From contig CM059557.1 in assembly GCA_030386875.1 (NCBI GenBank), positions 56,002,514-56,066,513 of the forward strand: 64,000 bases of DNA, read 5' to 3'. The stretch comes from Morinoia aosen (Eukaryota; Arthropoda; Malacostraca; Amphipoda; Talitridae). The notes under the pieces are model-generated. The model did not search any database. It was not told where the DNA came from and saw only the letters and a program-made list of their open reading frames with translations. The position numbers and the translations under genes are program-made. This document shows positions 34,745 to 46,600 of the stretch, piece after piece; positions within the stretch are counted from its first letter, which is position 1, and the number at the start of each line of letters is the position of its first letter.

Positions 34745-35655
34745 CTAATTTAATTGTGAAAGACCACCAATTTCACTGATGAGAACGGCACTCCTAAAAT
34801 TTCCGTTGTACAATAGTAACTATTGAAAAATCCACATTCCAACCCTCTAGACCAAGATATTTCAAGATATGTGAAATTATTCCATTCAAATTTTTTGTTT
34901 CGCTTCCCCTCTTATCGCAACCAGTGAAGGTATGCAGCTTGAGCGGCAGTCGATGCTGCGGTGAGCGGAGCACTCGGTCTCGGCCGAGCACCTACTCCAG
35001 GTAGCGGCCGCCATCAAAAGAACTATTGGGCTTTTGGAAAACTTTGGACGGCGCAATGATGGTCGTGAGTGGCCACGTGATGCATTTCCGCGATAAGCGT
35101 CACTTAGGGTCCCCGATAAATGCTATTTTACGGTGGCACAAGATGGATTTCTTCCGAGGACTAATAACTTGGGCGACGTTTCTTTCGACGAATGGGAGCT
35201 TTTAGTTATCGCATTCAACCCGCAAGATCATAGCGGTTGGTTAGTTTGTGAGAATATTGTGGTGAAGGTTTTCGTAATAATTTTTGGATATAAACTTTTA
35301 TTTTCTTGCTTTTCGTTAGCGACTAGGTAATTAAACAGAGCATGTTCCGACGCACGACCAGTAAAATAACGAAGGTTCAAGACCGAAGTTCGTATCCTGT
35401 CTTTCGTTGAAGGTGGCTCCGAGAGCGCCACCAGAAATTCTAATTTCAATTAAATGAAATGTTTTTTTAAAGGGTTTTGCAACTGAAATTTCGGCTGAAA
35501 TTTTATGTTTCTGAAACTAATTTAGTTGTGAAAGACTACTAATTTTATTTGTGAGGAAGGTACTCTTAGAATTCGTTGTCAAATGATCTAACGGAAAATT
35601 CACATCTCGATCCTCCAGGCAACGATATTTCAAGATATCTGAAGGGAGTATTATT
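34745..35655 (+). repeat. diverged direct-repeat pair around a GC-richer core
   Basis: About 135 bases at 34745-34880 (CTAATTTAATTGTGAAAGAC ... GATATTTCAAGATATGTG) recur at 35518-35652 (CTAATTTAGTTGTGAAAGAC ... GATATTTCAAGATATCTG) with many substitutions. Between them lies a segment that is richer in G and C from about 34920 to 35230. The arrangement fits an old element with short direct terminal repeats, or a local duplication followed by an insertion. No coding frame with a known motif lies in the core; the open frame at 35133-35330 is unrecognised. Confidence 0.65.
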
Positions 35656-36979
35656 ATTGTTTGCTTCTAATACCAGTTTCAAGCTTGCTGTATTTACCAT
35701 ACTAGCATCATATAGCAAAACATATACAGTTTTATGAAAGTGAACGTGGTCAACACATGCTCACATTTGAACCATTCGTTCCTAAAATTATTCTCATACA
35801 TAATTTGGAAGCAGTTAAAGAAAAGCCATTTCAATAAAATCGATCAAAAAAGTAGAACCGACTAATAAAAATGCAGATGGAAAAATCGCAAAGAAAACTT
35901 AAAACGAAACGTTACTAAGACAATTTTTGAAAAGTTGTTGTAGATAATAATTTTCAGAGAGTAGCACTCAGTATTTCGTTAACATATTGTTCTGTCATGA
36001 GCATGGTTATGAATGCACAAGTCACTCATACTGAATGAGTGACTTGCGCAAGAACTGAAATGCGCTGAAGAATGAATGTAGAATGCGCATGTTAAAATTT
36101 GATGGCAGCTGTATAAAACCTTAATATCAAAAGTTCTAATTCTTTGTTCACATCAGCCATTGCAGCAATGCTCTAAAATACTGGAATACAGAAGGAAGGA
36201 GGAGAAGAGGAAACTTGAAATCGACCAGTTCTGAGGTGCTGATCAGCATGTTCAGCGATCCCGGATGAAGCGCTCTGCCCCTTTAACCCACGTACAGCGA
36301 TGCGCAGTACGCACAACTTGAGGTGTAAGCCAGGGACGATCGTAAGGTACCGCAAACACATTTTAATAGCAGAAAAAGAACTCAGCGTAAAATTAAAACA
36401 AAAATAATAAGGAATAGTATATGCCGAAAGAAATCGCATAATATTTTCAGGTGTTCTCTGACTGATGTTTAAGAAATGGTAATGAACGTTAACTGGAATT
36501 TGTTCCTGAGGTTAAAATTGACAATATGAAAAGTTTTCATTGAGAAGTTTTTAAAAATTCATGATATAATAGTAGTCAAAAATCCATCCGTGGTGAAAAA
36601 GGTTGAAGAAAGGTACATTTTTCACAGATAATCATAATCATGCGTTGGAAATCAGGATTAAAAACGATAAATCTTGACTCGTTTATAGAGGAAAATGAAA
36701 AAAACTAAGACCACTTTCAGAGCAAATGGGTTTCTCTTACCAGATACCTGAAATCTATAGCCCAAACTCTGATGATTAGCGTCAAGGTAATTCAACCTAT
36801 CGTTATCAGTTAATGCTAACGTGAACTTAAATTTTTGAATGTTTAATTGTTGTTATTATATTTCAAAAACAAGTGAGCGTGGTGATTGCTGCTTACAAAG
36901 CACAAATTATCCTAAGTGTAATGCTTATTAAAAATCGGCAAATCCACGAGCATTGCGTATTGGCCCGGGCTAACTTTTG
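35656..36979. other. non-coding with one strong hairpin
   Basis: CAAGTCACTCAT (36018-36029) and ATGAGTGACTTG (36035-36046) form a perfect 12-bp stem with a 5-base loop, extendable by two pairs past one mismatch. Otherwise nothing recognised. Confidence 0.6.
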
Positions 36980-37257
36980 CCGAGGGACCTATGAATATGC
37001 CCGTCCAGGTATAGCCTCTGTATAGGAAGGTGGGACCTATGAATATGGCCGTGAATATGAATATGGCCGTATATATGAAAAGGAGGGACCAATGAATATG
37101 GCCGTGAATATGAATATGGCCGTATATATGAAAAGGAGGGACCAATGAATATGGCCGTGAATATGAATATGGCAGAGGGACCTATGAATATCACCTATGA
37201 ATATTACCGAGGGACCTATGAATATGGCCGTCCAGGTATAGCCTCTGTATAGGAAGG
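36980..37257 (+). repeat. 53-bp tandem repeat flanked by a 50-bp direct repeat
   Basis: The outer parts, 36980-37030 and 37208-37257, are nearly identical (GAGGGACCTATGAATATG ... CCTCTGTATAGGAAGG). Between them are units rich in GAATATGGCCGT with a 53-base period (CGTATATATGAAA at 37068 and 37121), then decaying GACCTATGAATAT pieces. Minus-strand open frames across it are repeat artefacts. Confidence 0.9.
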
Positions 37258-40200
37258 CTAAAGTCGCACATGTCCAGGCCAAAAAGTTTGATGGGGTGAA
37301 AACGTGGGCTCCACGCACACAGCGCTTCATCTGAGACTCTGGGAACATGCTGGTCTGAACCAACGAGTTCGTCAATTTCTTGCCTCCCTTCAGCATTTTA
37401 GCATTAGACAGCATTCAAGTCATGGCTCGTGTGACGAAAGAATTTGCACTGATAATTTTAAAATTTGAGACAATTGCCAAACCATTTTTTGAGTCGCGTA
37501 TTCTTTTGATACACTCGCTCTGACGCGATAAAACCATCACTTGAAACGAGGTGCTAAGTGCTTGCCCTCCCCCTCCGCTTAAAAATGAGTCAAACAGTGA
37601 TACATTTTGTTCCTATTTTAAAAAGTGTTTTTTGTAATTTTCATTATATTTTATTTGCGTTTTGTTCATCTGACTTTAACTTTTTTACCTTTTTCCTCAA
37701 CTCTGGTAGATCTTTTCTTTCTATGCTGTTGCCATATTTTGTAGCGAATTGTCTTAGTATCAAAACGTGCATCAAAATGTTAAAATGAAATGTTTTTACG
37801 ATTTTCTCTCCTCAAATTTTACTGCTAATGTGCTAAAGAAGATATTTTGATCAAATTTACTATATCATGTTTACCATTTCTGATAACGAAAGAGCAACAA
37901 AATTAGTAGGACGAATATGTCGAATGTGAGTAGGTTTTCGAATTATTTTTTGACTCCTTACATTTATTAGCTTCAAATATATTTTACAGCTGTTTTCATG
38001 CATAGAAAATGTCAAATACGATTTACAACACGCTTTTATACATAGAGCTTCAACTTAATATCCGGGCTATTTTTCCCGTATTATCCTCTCCAGGCAGATT
38101 GCGCATTTACATCGGCCAGTTTTCGTGCATTAGCCTCTTCATGAACATCATTAGCTCTTCCAGAAGTAATCTCTCATTGAGAACATCATAATAGTTCTGT
38201 CCTAAATTGCTGTAATTGTTGGCAATTACAAATCTGCAGGTCCCAGTTTGTATTACCAACCATAATTGGGAACCAACAAGCTGCAATTAGATGCGATTAT
38301 GAGCTATTGGCGTGAGTCGAACAAAACGATACAACATGGCCCAAAACTCTGCACAAACAATGAAATTATTCCTTGCAGTCCTCCTGAACTAATTGGAACT
38401 GGGCACAAATTGCCATTCGATAGTTACTCATATGCATGATTGCTGCTATTCATCAGCCGGAACGCATGTGAAGGAACACTCGTGATGATTTCGCTGTAAT
38501 GAATGACCACGAGCTTATTCCACAACTGTTCACTGACGAGCAGCAGCGACGCTTTGTCTGACTCATTATGTGAGATGTAAAACTGGTGGCGAGAGGATTT
38601 TTGTCCGACAGCATTGAGGGAAAATTTGACGCTAAGTATTTACGAGAATCATTTCCAAAAATCACTAGATTTCTTCTCAAATATGTTGGTGAATTGGCAC
38701 GTTGTGGAGGGAAGCGTTCTGGCATTTATGCTCAGAAAGCAATACGTCGCGTGAATACAAGGACTATAGAGAAGCAGTCCTCACCTGAGTAACCTGTAAA
38801 TTGTCGCTGTCAGTATAAATAGAAGCCGAGACTAGAATTTACTCCAACGTTATATGGAGATATTTCATTCACTGCGAAGATCTATCTGCAATTATTAACA
38901 AGTTATTTTTACGAACTAAGGTAAAATTTAGAATTGATCAAGAAGCCGGACAATTTTTAGGTCAGTTATCGTTTGATCTTTTAAATTGCTTGCATCGACA
39001 CAACTTTTATGGTGAGTGCAACACGTGTCTCAAATCTACAGCTGCAAATTGGAATCTTAGGAAAATAGCTCGAAACTATCCTTCAATTTAACAGCGAATC
39101 CGCTTAAGGCTCTTAAATCTAGAATTATAAATTTTTTTTAAACACAGGAACACAGCCGCAGTGTTGCACCGAGGAAAATATGTTAAATTTCTCAACAAAA
39201 TTCCAGAGCCCTGATTATCGAACAAAACATTCAACGTTACGTAACGCAATATTGCAAATTTAGATTATGTAAGAATTACATCGTTAAAAAATCACAACTG
39301 TAAAAAAAATACTATTCTCTAAGTCATGAACAATGAAAGCACTAGTAGATTTTCTGGGCAGTAAATAGACCGGTTTTATATCAAAAATATGCATGAAATT
39401 GTGCAGCTGATGCATCACCGAAACTTCGATGTTTCATCAACATGTTTATGTTTTAGTTGACTCCTCGAAAATAAAATGAGTAAGAAAATCTTCTTGAATA
39501 ATATGTCATGAAATCTCCGTATTGAAACTTGCTGCAAATATTTCCCTTTTAGCACACTTTGGGCCTTAATTCATGGTAGCATTGTGCCTGATACATTCCA
39601 CTATTACGACTCCGAGAAAGCATCATTTTATGCTCCGTAATTTATACATTCTGGGCGTGTTGAGAACAGTCTGACGCTGTCTTGAATGCCTCGCATGTCT
39701 GGACACCGTCATGCACACGAGGATGATTTAACCAAATGGCTTCCCGAGTCACGCTCACAATTTTGCTGCAGCGTATTTAGCACTCAAATAACTCGCAGTA
39801 TTTTCTATGGAGTATGCAGTGCTCACGTTTCACAATTAAGTTCGATTCCGGTACTCGTAAGTACTTGGAGGTGACTACGTGCGATGGAGAGGGAGTGCAA
39901 TACTGAGATACGAGCCCATGAATCCATGAATAGGAACAGAAAACTGTGACGCCATGGGAAGTTGGAGCCCAGGAGTGGGCTTTCAAACAATGTACACCGG
40001 CGTCGCCACTAACCTAGCAGGGCAAGTTCTTGTTAGTCAACTTTGGAGCTATATCGAGTTATGGCATTTTCAAATAAAATGGGATCTTAAAAGGCTCACA
40101 GCATCTGACAGCCCTACGATGTTGGCAAATGCAAGAAATTCGTAATGCACAAATTTGAGAATGCTCATATTTTACCTAAATTCACTAAGGAGAACGTACA

Positions 40201-40344
40201 CTGCTAGCCATACTGCTACGACACAGTAAGTAATTTGATAAAAATTGTGCCTCTGATTGCTATTCGACATAAAAAAAAAATCCTGAGCAACTTTCCACAA
40301 GAAAACCACAAACATTACCTATTTTTCATTATAAATTTTATGTT
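37258..40344. other. non-coding, nothing recognised
   Basis: AT-rich intron sequence. Open frames on both strands near 38453-38792 and 39686-40145 lack recognised motifs. TTCGATTCCGG at 39840 resembles a tRNA B box, but no tRNA fold surrounds it. Confidence 0.5.
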
Positions 40345-42561
40345 TTCGCGCAGAACTACTTCACGAGCAAGTTAACACAATTTAAAGCTGACGTTAAAAA
40401 GACTTGGCGCCTCCTTAACTTCTGCTGTAAACCGAATAACGCTGATAAAAAGAAAATTAAACATATTGTTCAAGATAATGTAAAATACCATGAGGAGAAA
40501 GAAATTGCGAATCTCTTTAACAATTTCTTCGTAAACGCAGGGAAAACTATAGCTGATGGTATTCCAAGTGAACCTGCTGATCACCTGAAATACATGGATC
40601 ATATTCGAGAACACAACTCCTTTTTCTTTACGCCTACCAACTCTTCCGATGTAATTGCGTTCATAAACAACCTGAAAATTAAATCGAGTGGGTTACAAAC
40701 GTTTCCGACAAAAGTACTTAAAATTATTGCTGATATTGTATCCCCGCTAATATCCAATCTTATTAACCAATCTCTCATCCTAGGCACTTTCCCGAACTCA
40801 ATTAAAGTTGCTAGAGGAACCCCTATCTTTAAAAGTGGTGAAAAAACCTGTGTAAACAATTATCGACCTATCTCCGTACTACCAATTATTAGCAAAGTAT
40901 TCGAAAAGATTGTGTATAAAAAAGTGTACTCTTATTTTGAACAAAAATCATTTCTTTACGATAAACAATACGGCTTTCGCTCTAAAAAATCAACAACACA
41001 GGCTATATTAAATCATTTACAATTCCTCTATTCTAATATAAATGAAGGAAAGCCTGTCTTCTCTGTATTTCTTGACTTTCGAAAAGCATTCGATTGTGTG
41101 GACCATAAAATACTACTATCGGAACTACACTGTTATGAGATTCAAGGGATTGCCCATGATTGGTTCAGATCATACCTAACAAATCGGAAGCAATACGTTG
41201 TCATTGACGACGCAAAATCAGACCCACAGACAATTAGCCATGGAGTTCCACAAGGATCTGTTCTTGGGCCTCTCCTGTTTCTGATTTTTATCAATGATAT
41301 TGTAAAATCTAAATCATTCTTCAAATTCATACTTTTTGCCGATGACAGTACGCTTTCTGCGGTCCTTCCGAACCAAAATCCCGCTATGATTGTGGAAAGT
41401 ATAAATAATGAACTTCATAAGGTTTCATCGTGGCTCAAACCTAATAAAATAAGCCTTATTATTGATAAAACAAATTATATTACATTCTCATACAAGAAAA
41501 ATATATCTCTCAAATGCATTAAAATTGGCGAAGGTGAAATCAAAGAAACCAACTCATGTAAGTTTCTGGGCATCATATTAGATAAACATCTGACCTTCAA
41601 AGACCACATCACTCATATTAGTTCTAAATTATCAAAATCCATCGGAATCCTAAATAAAGTTAAAAATTTTCTGCCTGAAACAGCTTTACAAATGCTCTAC
41701 CGAACGCTTATTTCTCCATACATGCAATACGGAATAGAAGCATGGCACGGAACTGATAAAAATAAAACTAACAAAATTTTTACTCTGCAGAAAAGAGCTA
41801 TCAGAGCGGTAAAGAACCTAGAATATAATGCTCACGCAAATGATTCTTTCAAAAATTTACAAATACTTAAACTATCGGAGCTCAACAAAATCTTCATTTG
41901 TAATTTCATTTACAAAACATTAATAAATGATGGCGACAATAGCCTAAGACAATTATTAAGTGCGCAAACTGGTCATCACGACCATTCAACCCGAAATAGA
42001 AGTAAACTCATGCTTCCTTATAATTCAAAGGCCCGGTCGCAACACGGTATCCTCTTCGTTGGAACCAAAACTTGGAACTCTATACCTGCAGAGATCCGTG
42101 AATGTAATTCGTACAAAGTATTCAAAAGACATATTGAGTCTCACTTCCTATCAGAATACTAGTCGTGTAAGATCACCGTGTCAAAATCTTGCCTCCCACG
42201 TGTAACTAATGATAATGTCATAATGTAACTTGCCTTGGGTACCATAACCGATCTTATGTCTGCTCTTGAATCGTTTATCGAACATACTGTTAAACATAGC
42301 CGATTTGACCAATCTTGTAAAATACAGCATAAAATATCGAGCTAATTATCTCAATGATCAGTCTAATGCGAAACTAGGTTAAGTGAACTAGGTTAAACAT
42401 TTTTGTACACCCTAGAATAACGTGATGGTAGGATGCCCTAGAAGTCGCTGAACTTGTTCGGGCCCACAGGTAACTATACTCAAATTTGACCATTGTACTA
42501 GACTTAAGAAACATTCTACCTCTGTATCACCTGTGGTAAATAAATTGTTTAAAATTGTTTA
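40345..42561 (+). mobile_element. 5'-truncated non-LTR retrotransposon
   Basis: The element keeps the reverse transcriptase half and 3' UTR, and lacks the ORF1 and endonuclease parts that a full-length element would carry. The 5' break is near 40345, where protein-like sequence begins. The 3' end is the tail AATAAATTGTTTAAAATTGTTTA around 42539-42561, a short repeated 3' end typical of L2/Daphne/CR1-type elements rather than a poly(A). The 5' truncation is what incomplete target-primed reverse transcription leaves. I could not find a target-site duplication by eye. Confidence 0.85.
40354..42162 (+). CDS. non-LTR reverse transcriptase (C-terminal part of ORF2)
   Basis: Copies element RNA into DNA at the target site. 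The open frame runs without interruption for about 600 codons; the first ATG is at 40594, but homologous-looking sequence (an RT N-terminal linker) begins near 40354, so the true protein is truncated rather than starting at that ATG. Counting from the ATG: RT motif with catalytic Asp in FLDFRKAFD (159-167), PQGSVLGPLLF (219-229), and the catalytic FADD (248-251). The C-terminus has the pattern GTKTWNSIP followed by FKRHIESHFL, seen in the CR1/L2/Daphne groups, and there is no RNase H domain. The intact frame suggests a young copy. Clade assignment is by motif only. Confidence 0.93.
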   Translation, partial: NYFTSKLTQFKADVKKTWRLLNFCCKPNNADKKKIKHIVQDNVKYHEEKEIANLFNNFFVNAGKTIADGIPSEPADHLKYMDHIREHNSFFFTPTNSSDVIAFINNLKIKSSGLQTFPTKVLKIIADIVSPLISNLINQSLILGTFPNSIKVARGTPIFKSGEKTCVNNYRPISVLPIISKVFEKIVYKKVYSYFEQKSFLYDKQYGFRSKKSTTQAILNHLQFLYSNINEGKPVFSVFLDFRKAFDCVDHKILLSELHCYEIQGIAHDWFRSYLTNRKQYVVIDDAKSDPQTISHGVPQGSVLGPLLFLIFINDIVKSKSFFKFILFADDSTLSAVLPNQNPAMIVESINNELHKVSSWLKPNKISLIIDKTNYITFSYKKNISLKCIKIGEGEIKETNSCKFLGIILDKHLTFKDHITHISSKLSKSIGILNKVKNFLPETALQMLYRTLISPYMQYGIEAWHGTDKNKTNKIFTLQKRAIRAVKNLEYNAHANDSFKNLQILKLSELNKIFICNFIYKTLINDGDNSLRQLLSAQTGHHDHSTRNRSKLMLPYNSKARSQHGILFVGTKTWNSIPAEIRECNSYKVFKRHIESHFLSEY

Positions 42562-43168
42562 TCATGAAGTCGAAATTTCGTCCTACGCTAATGAGAAGAG
42601 CACATCTATACATCTCAGCTTGACAGACGTTCTACAACTGCTATTGCTTGAACAGAAATATTGATCCTATTTTGTTCGAGAACGATGAACTTAACGACTG
42701 AGTTTATTGAAATAATGTCCATGACTCACGAAGAATATTAAATATTGTTTCTTTACCTCAAAAATTTGAAAATGGGAACTGGTTTGCGAATTTTCACTGC
42801 TACAATTACTGATTTAACAAAGTTTCTACAAGTGAATTTAATGAAGCGCAGGGCTAGATTCATGGCTCTCCTTGCGAGTTGGCTACCATTTACATCTAGC
42901 TGCGCCTGCACCTAAGGTTTGCGTATTAATTTTGCGTTTACGTCGAACAAATGCTGGCAGGGCAAAAACCAAGCGCATGAATATGAAGTTTATCAACGCT
43001 ATTTCCTAGGAAATAGTCCACGATGCTTCTGGTGTCAAAGTACACAACTGATCCAAGCATTGGAAAAACTCCTGCATTTTTCAATGTAATTTTTCTTGCC
43101 GTATTCATGTCGTGCATCCCATGAAGGATTATGGTAAAGCATCTCTGTCCACTACTTTTTCAAAGAAA
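42562..43168. other. non-coding, nothing recognised
   Basis: Intron sequence between the non-LTR element and the repeat-derived splice acceptor of ALP exon 2. No feature seen. Confidence 0.5.
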
Positions 43169-43411
43169 TAGCATTTCTCCTTTTATCTTATTCTGAGTTG
43201 CACATTTCCTTTAATTTTGTACCAAGTTGCATTTTCCCATTAATTTAGTATTAATTTACACCTATGCATTAATTTCATACAAAATTTCACTTTTTGTACC
43301 AGGTTACACTTTTTCATTAAATTCAAACCAAGTTACACTTTCCATTTATTTGTTATCATGTTTCACTTTCCAATTAATTTAGTACTAAGTTGCACCTATT
43401 TCACCCCCCAG
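43169..43411 (+). repeat. degenerate 28-30 bp repeat ending at the exon 2 acceptor
   Basis: About eight diverged units built on GTTGCAC/GTTACAC, a pyrimidine run, and TTAATTTAGTACCAA precede exon 2. The last unit supplies GTTGCACCTATTTCACCCCCCAG, so the branch-point and pyrimidine-tract region of this splice site lies inside the repeat. Several earlier units have similar pyrimidine tracts but no AG directly after them. Confidence 0.75.
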
Positions 43412-43638
43412 ATAAAGAGCACTGGTACCGCCAGGCCCATGATCAGCTGAACCAAGTGCTGGAGGAGCGCCTCAACGCAGTCAAAGGCCCCGCCAAGAAT
43501 GTGATCTTGTTCGTCGGTGACGGCATGGGGATGTCGACCATCACGGCGGGGCGTATCCTCAAGGGGCAGAAGCTCGGCTTTACGGGCGAGGAATACCAAC
43601 TGGCATTTGAAAAGTTTCCTCACATCGCGCTGGCAAAG
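43412..43638 (+). CDS. alkaline phosphatase, exon 2 (metal-site motif)
   Basis: The exon encodes 76 residues counting the split Asp codon. It starts with DKEHWYRQ, the segment where mature ALP begins its first helix, and contains GPAKNVILFVGDGMGMST, the family signature in which the Asp of GDGMG (codon 43519-43521) binds the Mg2+ and a Zn2+ of the active site. TITAGRILKGQ follows, as in animal ALPs. The exon ends LALAK at AAG/GTGAGA, phase 0. The catalytic serine (in a DSA-type motif) would be in the next exon, which I do not find in the window. Its high GC content contrasts with the flanking introns. Animal ALPs are homodimeric, secreted or GPI-anchored on the outer cell surface; insects have several paralogs and I cannot tell which this is. 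Confidence 0.95.
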
Positions 43639-46600
43639 GTGAGAGACGCAACGCATTCTCTGAGCTCTTCGAATTCCATATAAAACGATTGCGTTGCGTG
43701 AATAGTTTTTACGATCTGCGAAATTGGAGGCATCAAGACTTAAAAATAACGTCTTGTGCTGTTTAGTGCAGAACTACGGGGTTTCTCGAAATAAATGAAT
43801 TACACTGGCACGTGTTGCGTGAAAGTTAGTTCGTAAAGGATTCATTCAGAACTTGATGCGGCATAAATAACTCCTTACAGAAATTGTAATTTTGGAATAT
43901 ATTCCGCTCTTAAAACTCAACGAATCCATCTGATCGATGATTATCTTCTATGACATTTAAAATTTCGTTGTCCCTTCGTTTCATCAGCTCATGATATGAG
44001 AATTGTGTGTCGATATAATGCGCGCTTGAAATATATACAGCTATCAAAAATGAATTAATATCATAATTTTAAAATGTTGTATGATTATTTTGATATAAAC
44101 TCTAAATTATTCAGTACATTCCGTATTATTGTGGGTAACACTCCTGCAAGGAGACATCAATATTTAGAATGAGTTTAAAAGTTACATTTATTGCTCGTGC
44201 AGCAAAATATATTTCCAAGCATATTTAATAAATTATTTACAATATTTTTAGAATACCGTAAAAGTTCAGCACCTCTTATTCACGAGAACAGTAAACGTAG
44301 TTAATTCTCTTAAACACTGGCTCTTGAAACGCGCAATTCTTTGAGCTTCTAATCCTCAATAAAGTGCGCGACTGAATGAACGCTGTTAACTCATTTGAAT
44401 TCTTTCAAGCACTTCTATTGACTCTTGAACTTGATTCGAGAGGCTTCGCTGTGAGGAGACCAATGAATGAATTAAACAGGATCTGAGCTGCCGCTAATTT
44501 GTCTGCTGAGGCGAGTACGTCGCTCTGAGTAGCAATGATCCGCATCATGTATGGAATACTTGCATTCTTGCACGAGGGATGGAGTTAAATGTTTTTCAAA
44601 CGACCCAAATGTGTAAAGTTAATTAAAAATGTCTTATCTTGCGTAATCGCTTCTGCATAGGTGTGTCCCTAGGAGGTGGCATCGACGCTTATATACGGCA
44701 TGAATAAAGAATTACTACGATTCATCTTCCGTTCTGATGGCTCTCAAAAATACAGCACAGCTAGCGATCCATGTATCACACGTCAGCAAAAAGCTCCCCC
44801 TCACTTCTTTGTTGTGCCAATGGACTTGTATTACTTGTTACAAGCCTGTTCCTACACACAATGCTGAGGCAACGGCACCGTCTAACTGGAACCTTAGAAT
44901 CCTGGAAGCGGGAGTCAACTTTTGACTAACATCTCCCCTTTCTAATGCATTTAAGCATGGCAGTGAAACGCTCCATGCATATTCTGTTAGACGCTCGGAC
45001 TAGGGAGAGGTCTTGCATTTGAATTCAGATAAACAATATACATAATCTGCTTTAATTCTACCGGCTTTGGGAAGTAATAATAGCGGAATAAATTCACCTT
45101 TATTTTAAACGCAGGACATGAAAATTTTCAACATCACTTTTCCATTACACAAAATCAGGCAATATAAACTTCCTGGTTAGTTCAAGAAGTGAGAATTAAA
45201 AAAATTCTTGCTTTTTCTCACACATCAGGAAAAAGTTAACTCAAAAATGATTTAGCGCGTTTTGCACAGCAAAAAAAAAACAGTTTAAATTCATTTTCAA
45301 TGAAATATCGAAGGGCCAGAGGATGATAAAATCATTAAATACAACACTTTGCTTTCAAGTTTTTAAACTTCAGAGCAATAATTTTCAGCATGAAAGTTCC
45401 TGAAGTGTGTACATCAAATTTTGTTGACTTTCCTTTTTTCCGTGGGTGAACTGAAGTTTTAGAGAGCACAGATAGTTCTGTTGAGGAGGAATGTGAGAAA
45501 AGGGAGCGACAGCAATCTATACCCTACAGAAAAAAATGTAACCAACGCTCTCAGCTGTTCAGCAGCAGTTGTGACTGTGTTGAATGAATGACCCCACGAT
45601 TTTATTTTATTTTGAATTCCTCAAAAAGTAACTCGTGTTGAATACATAGAGGCTCGAAATTGCTTAATGCAAAATATCGGCCATCACACAAGAGAAAGCA
45701 CACAAACCTTTGGGTTAAGCTTGGAGAATTTTAAAATTGTTCTCAGTATGTCGCTGCATGCTGTAACATGAGCGTTAAATTCGTCTGAGCAGGGACTTAT
45801 ACCAGACGAAAAGTTTCATGCTAAGAAGCTTTCATGAAATATCGAGTTGTGTCGTACGTGGCTATTTAACCAAGTACCGTACAGCGTATTAGTTTTTCTT
45901 TTCTGTGTCCCCAGTAAGTGTTGTCCTGTTTTTTTTGCCAGATCTCAGGAATTAATATTGCTTATTTTCATCTCCTTCTGTTTCCGCGCTCGTAACCTCC
46001 TTAAAGTAGCTCGTTGTCACTCATGAGTGGCTCGTAACCATTTTCGGATAAGTAGTTAGCCTTTTTAATTAAATCGGTATAGTATAACTCATGACACATA
46101 AAAATCAGAGGTATATTTATTTGAAAGTAAATAAATATTTTGGAATGTCTTTAGGAAGCTTATACACTTCAGTCACTGAATTTGATTATATTTAGAAAAT
46201 TTGAATTCCTGTTTATCCTTTCAATCGTTTTAATTCTCTTGATAAATATTGCTCTGACACGCATATTTTTCAACAGTTGTGTATGAATCTTCCAAACTAA
46301 GCTCGAAAATTAAACTTTTTTACAATGCTGACTACTCCTGAGTGAGAAAGCCCTTCACACACACAAAATGATGTTTATCAACCAATTTGGAATCATGGAG
46401 GCCCCCATTCTCTGTAGGACGGAGTAGAGTGCAAATTGGCATTGTTTAAAAGAAGCCGCGCAAGGTAACAACGTCCATTTTGGACAGTTACAGCGTGTAA
46501 ACCGAGCTTCCCAGAATTGGATTCAGACATTTACAACTTTTGCGTAGCATAAACGAAACTTTTCCAGTGTTGAGGATCTCTTTTCAGCCTCTCTCTGTCT

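Larger units (their letters stand above)
2054..43411 (+). other. intron 1 of the alkaline phosphatase gene (41.4 kb)
   Basis: Bounded by GTGAGTG at 2054 and a C-rich acceptor ending in AG at 43410-43411. It is filled with transposons and tandem repeats annotated separately. The two retroelements and the exons lie on the same strand. If the exon 1 assignment were wrong, the intron boundary at the left would be wrong too. Confidence 0.6.

Noticed and set aside
39825-39870. tRNA gene suggested by TTCGATTCCGG
   Set aside because: No A box and no cloverleaf arms can be folded around it.
43396-43656. 86-codon minus-strand open frame
   Set aside because: Shadow of alkaline phosphatase exon 2.
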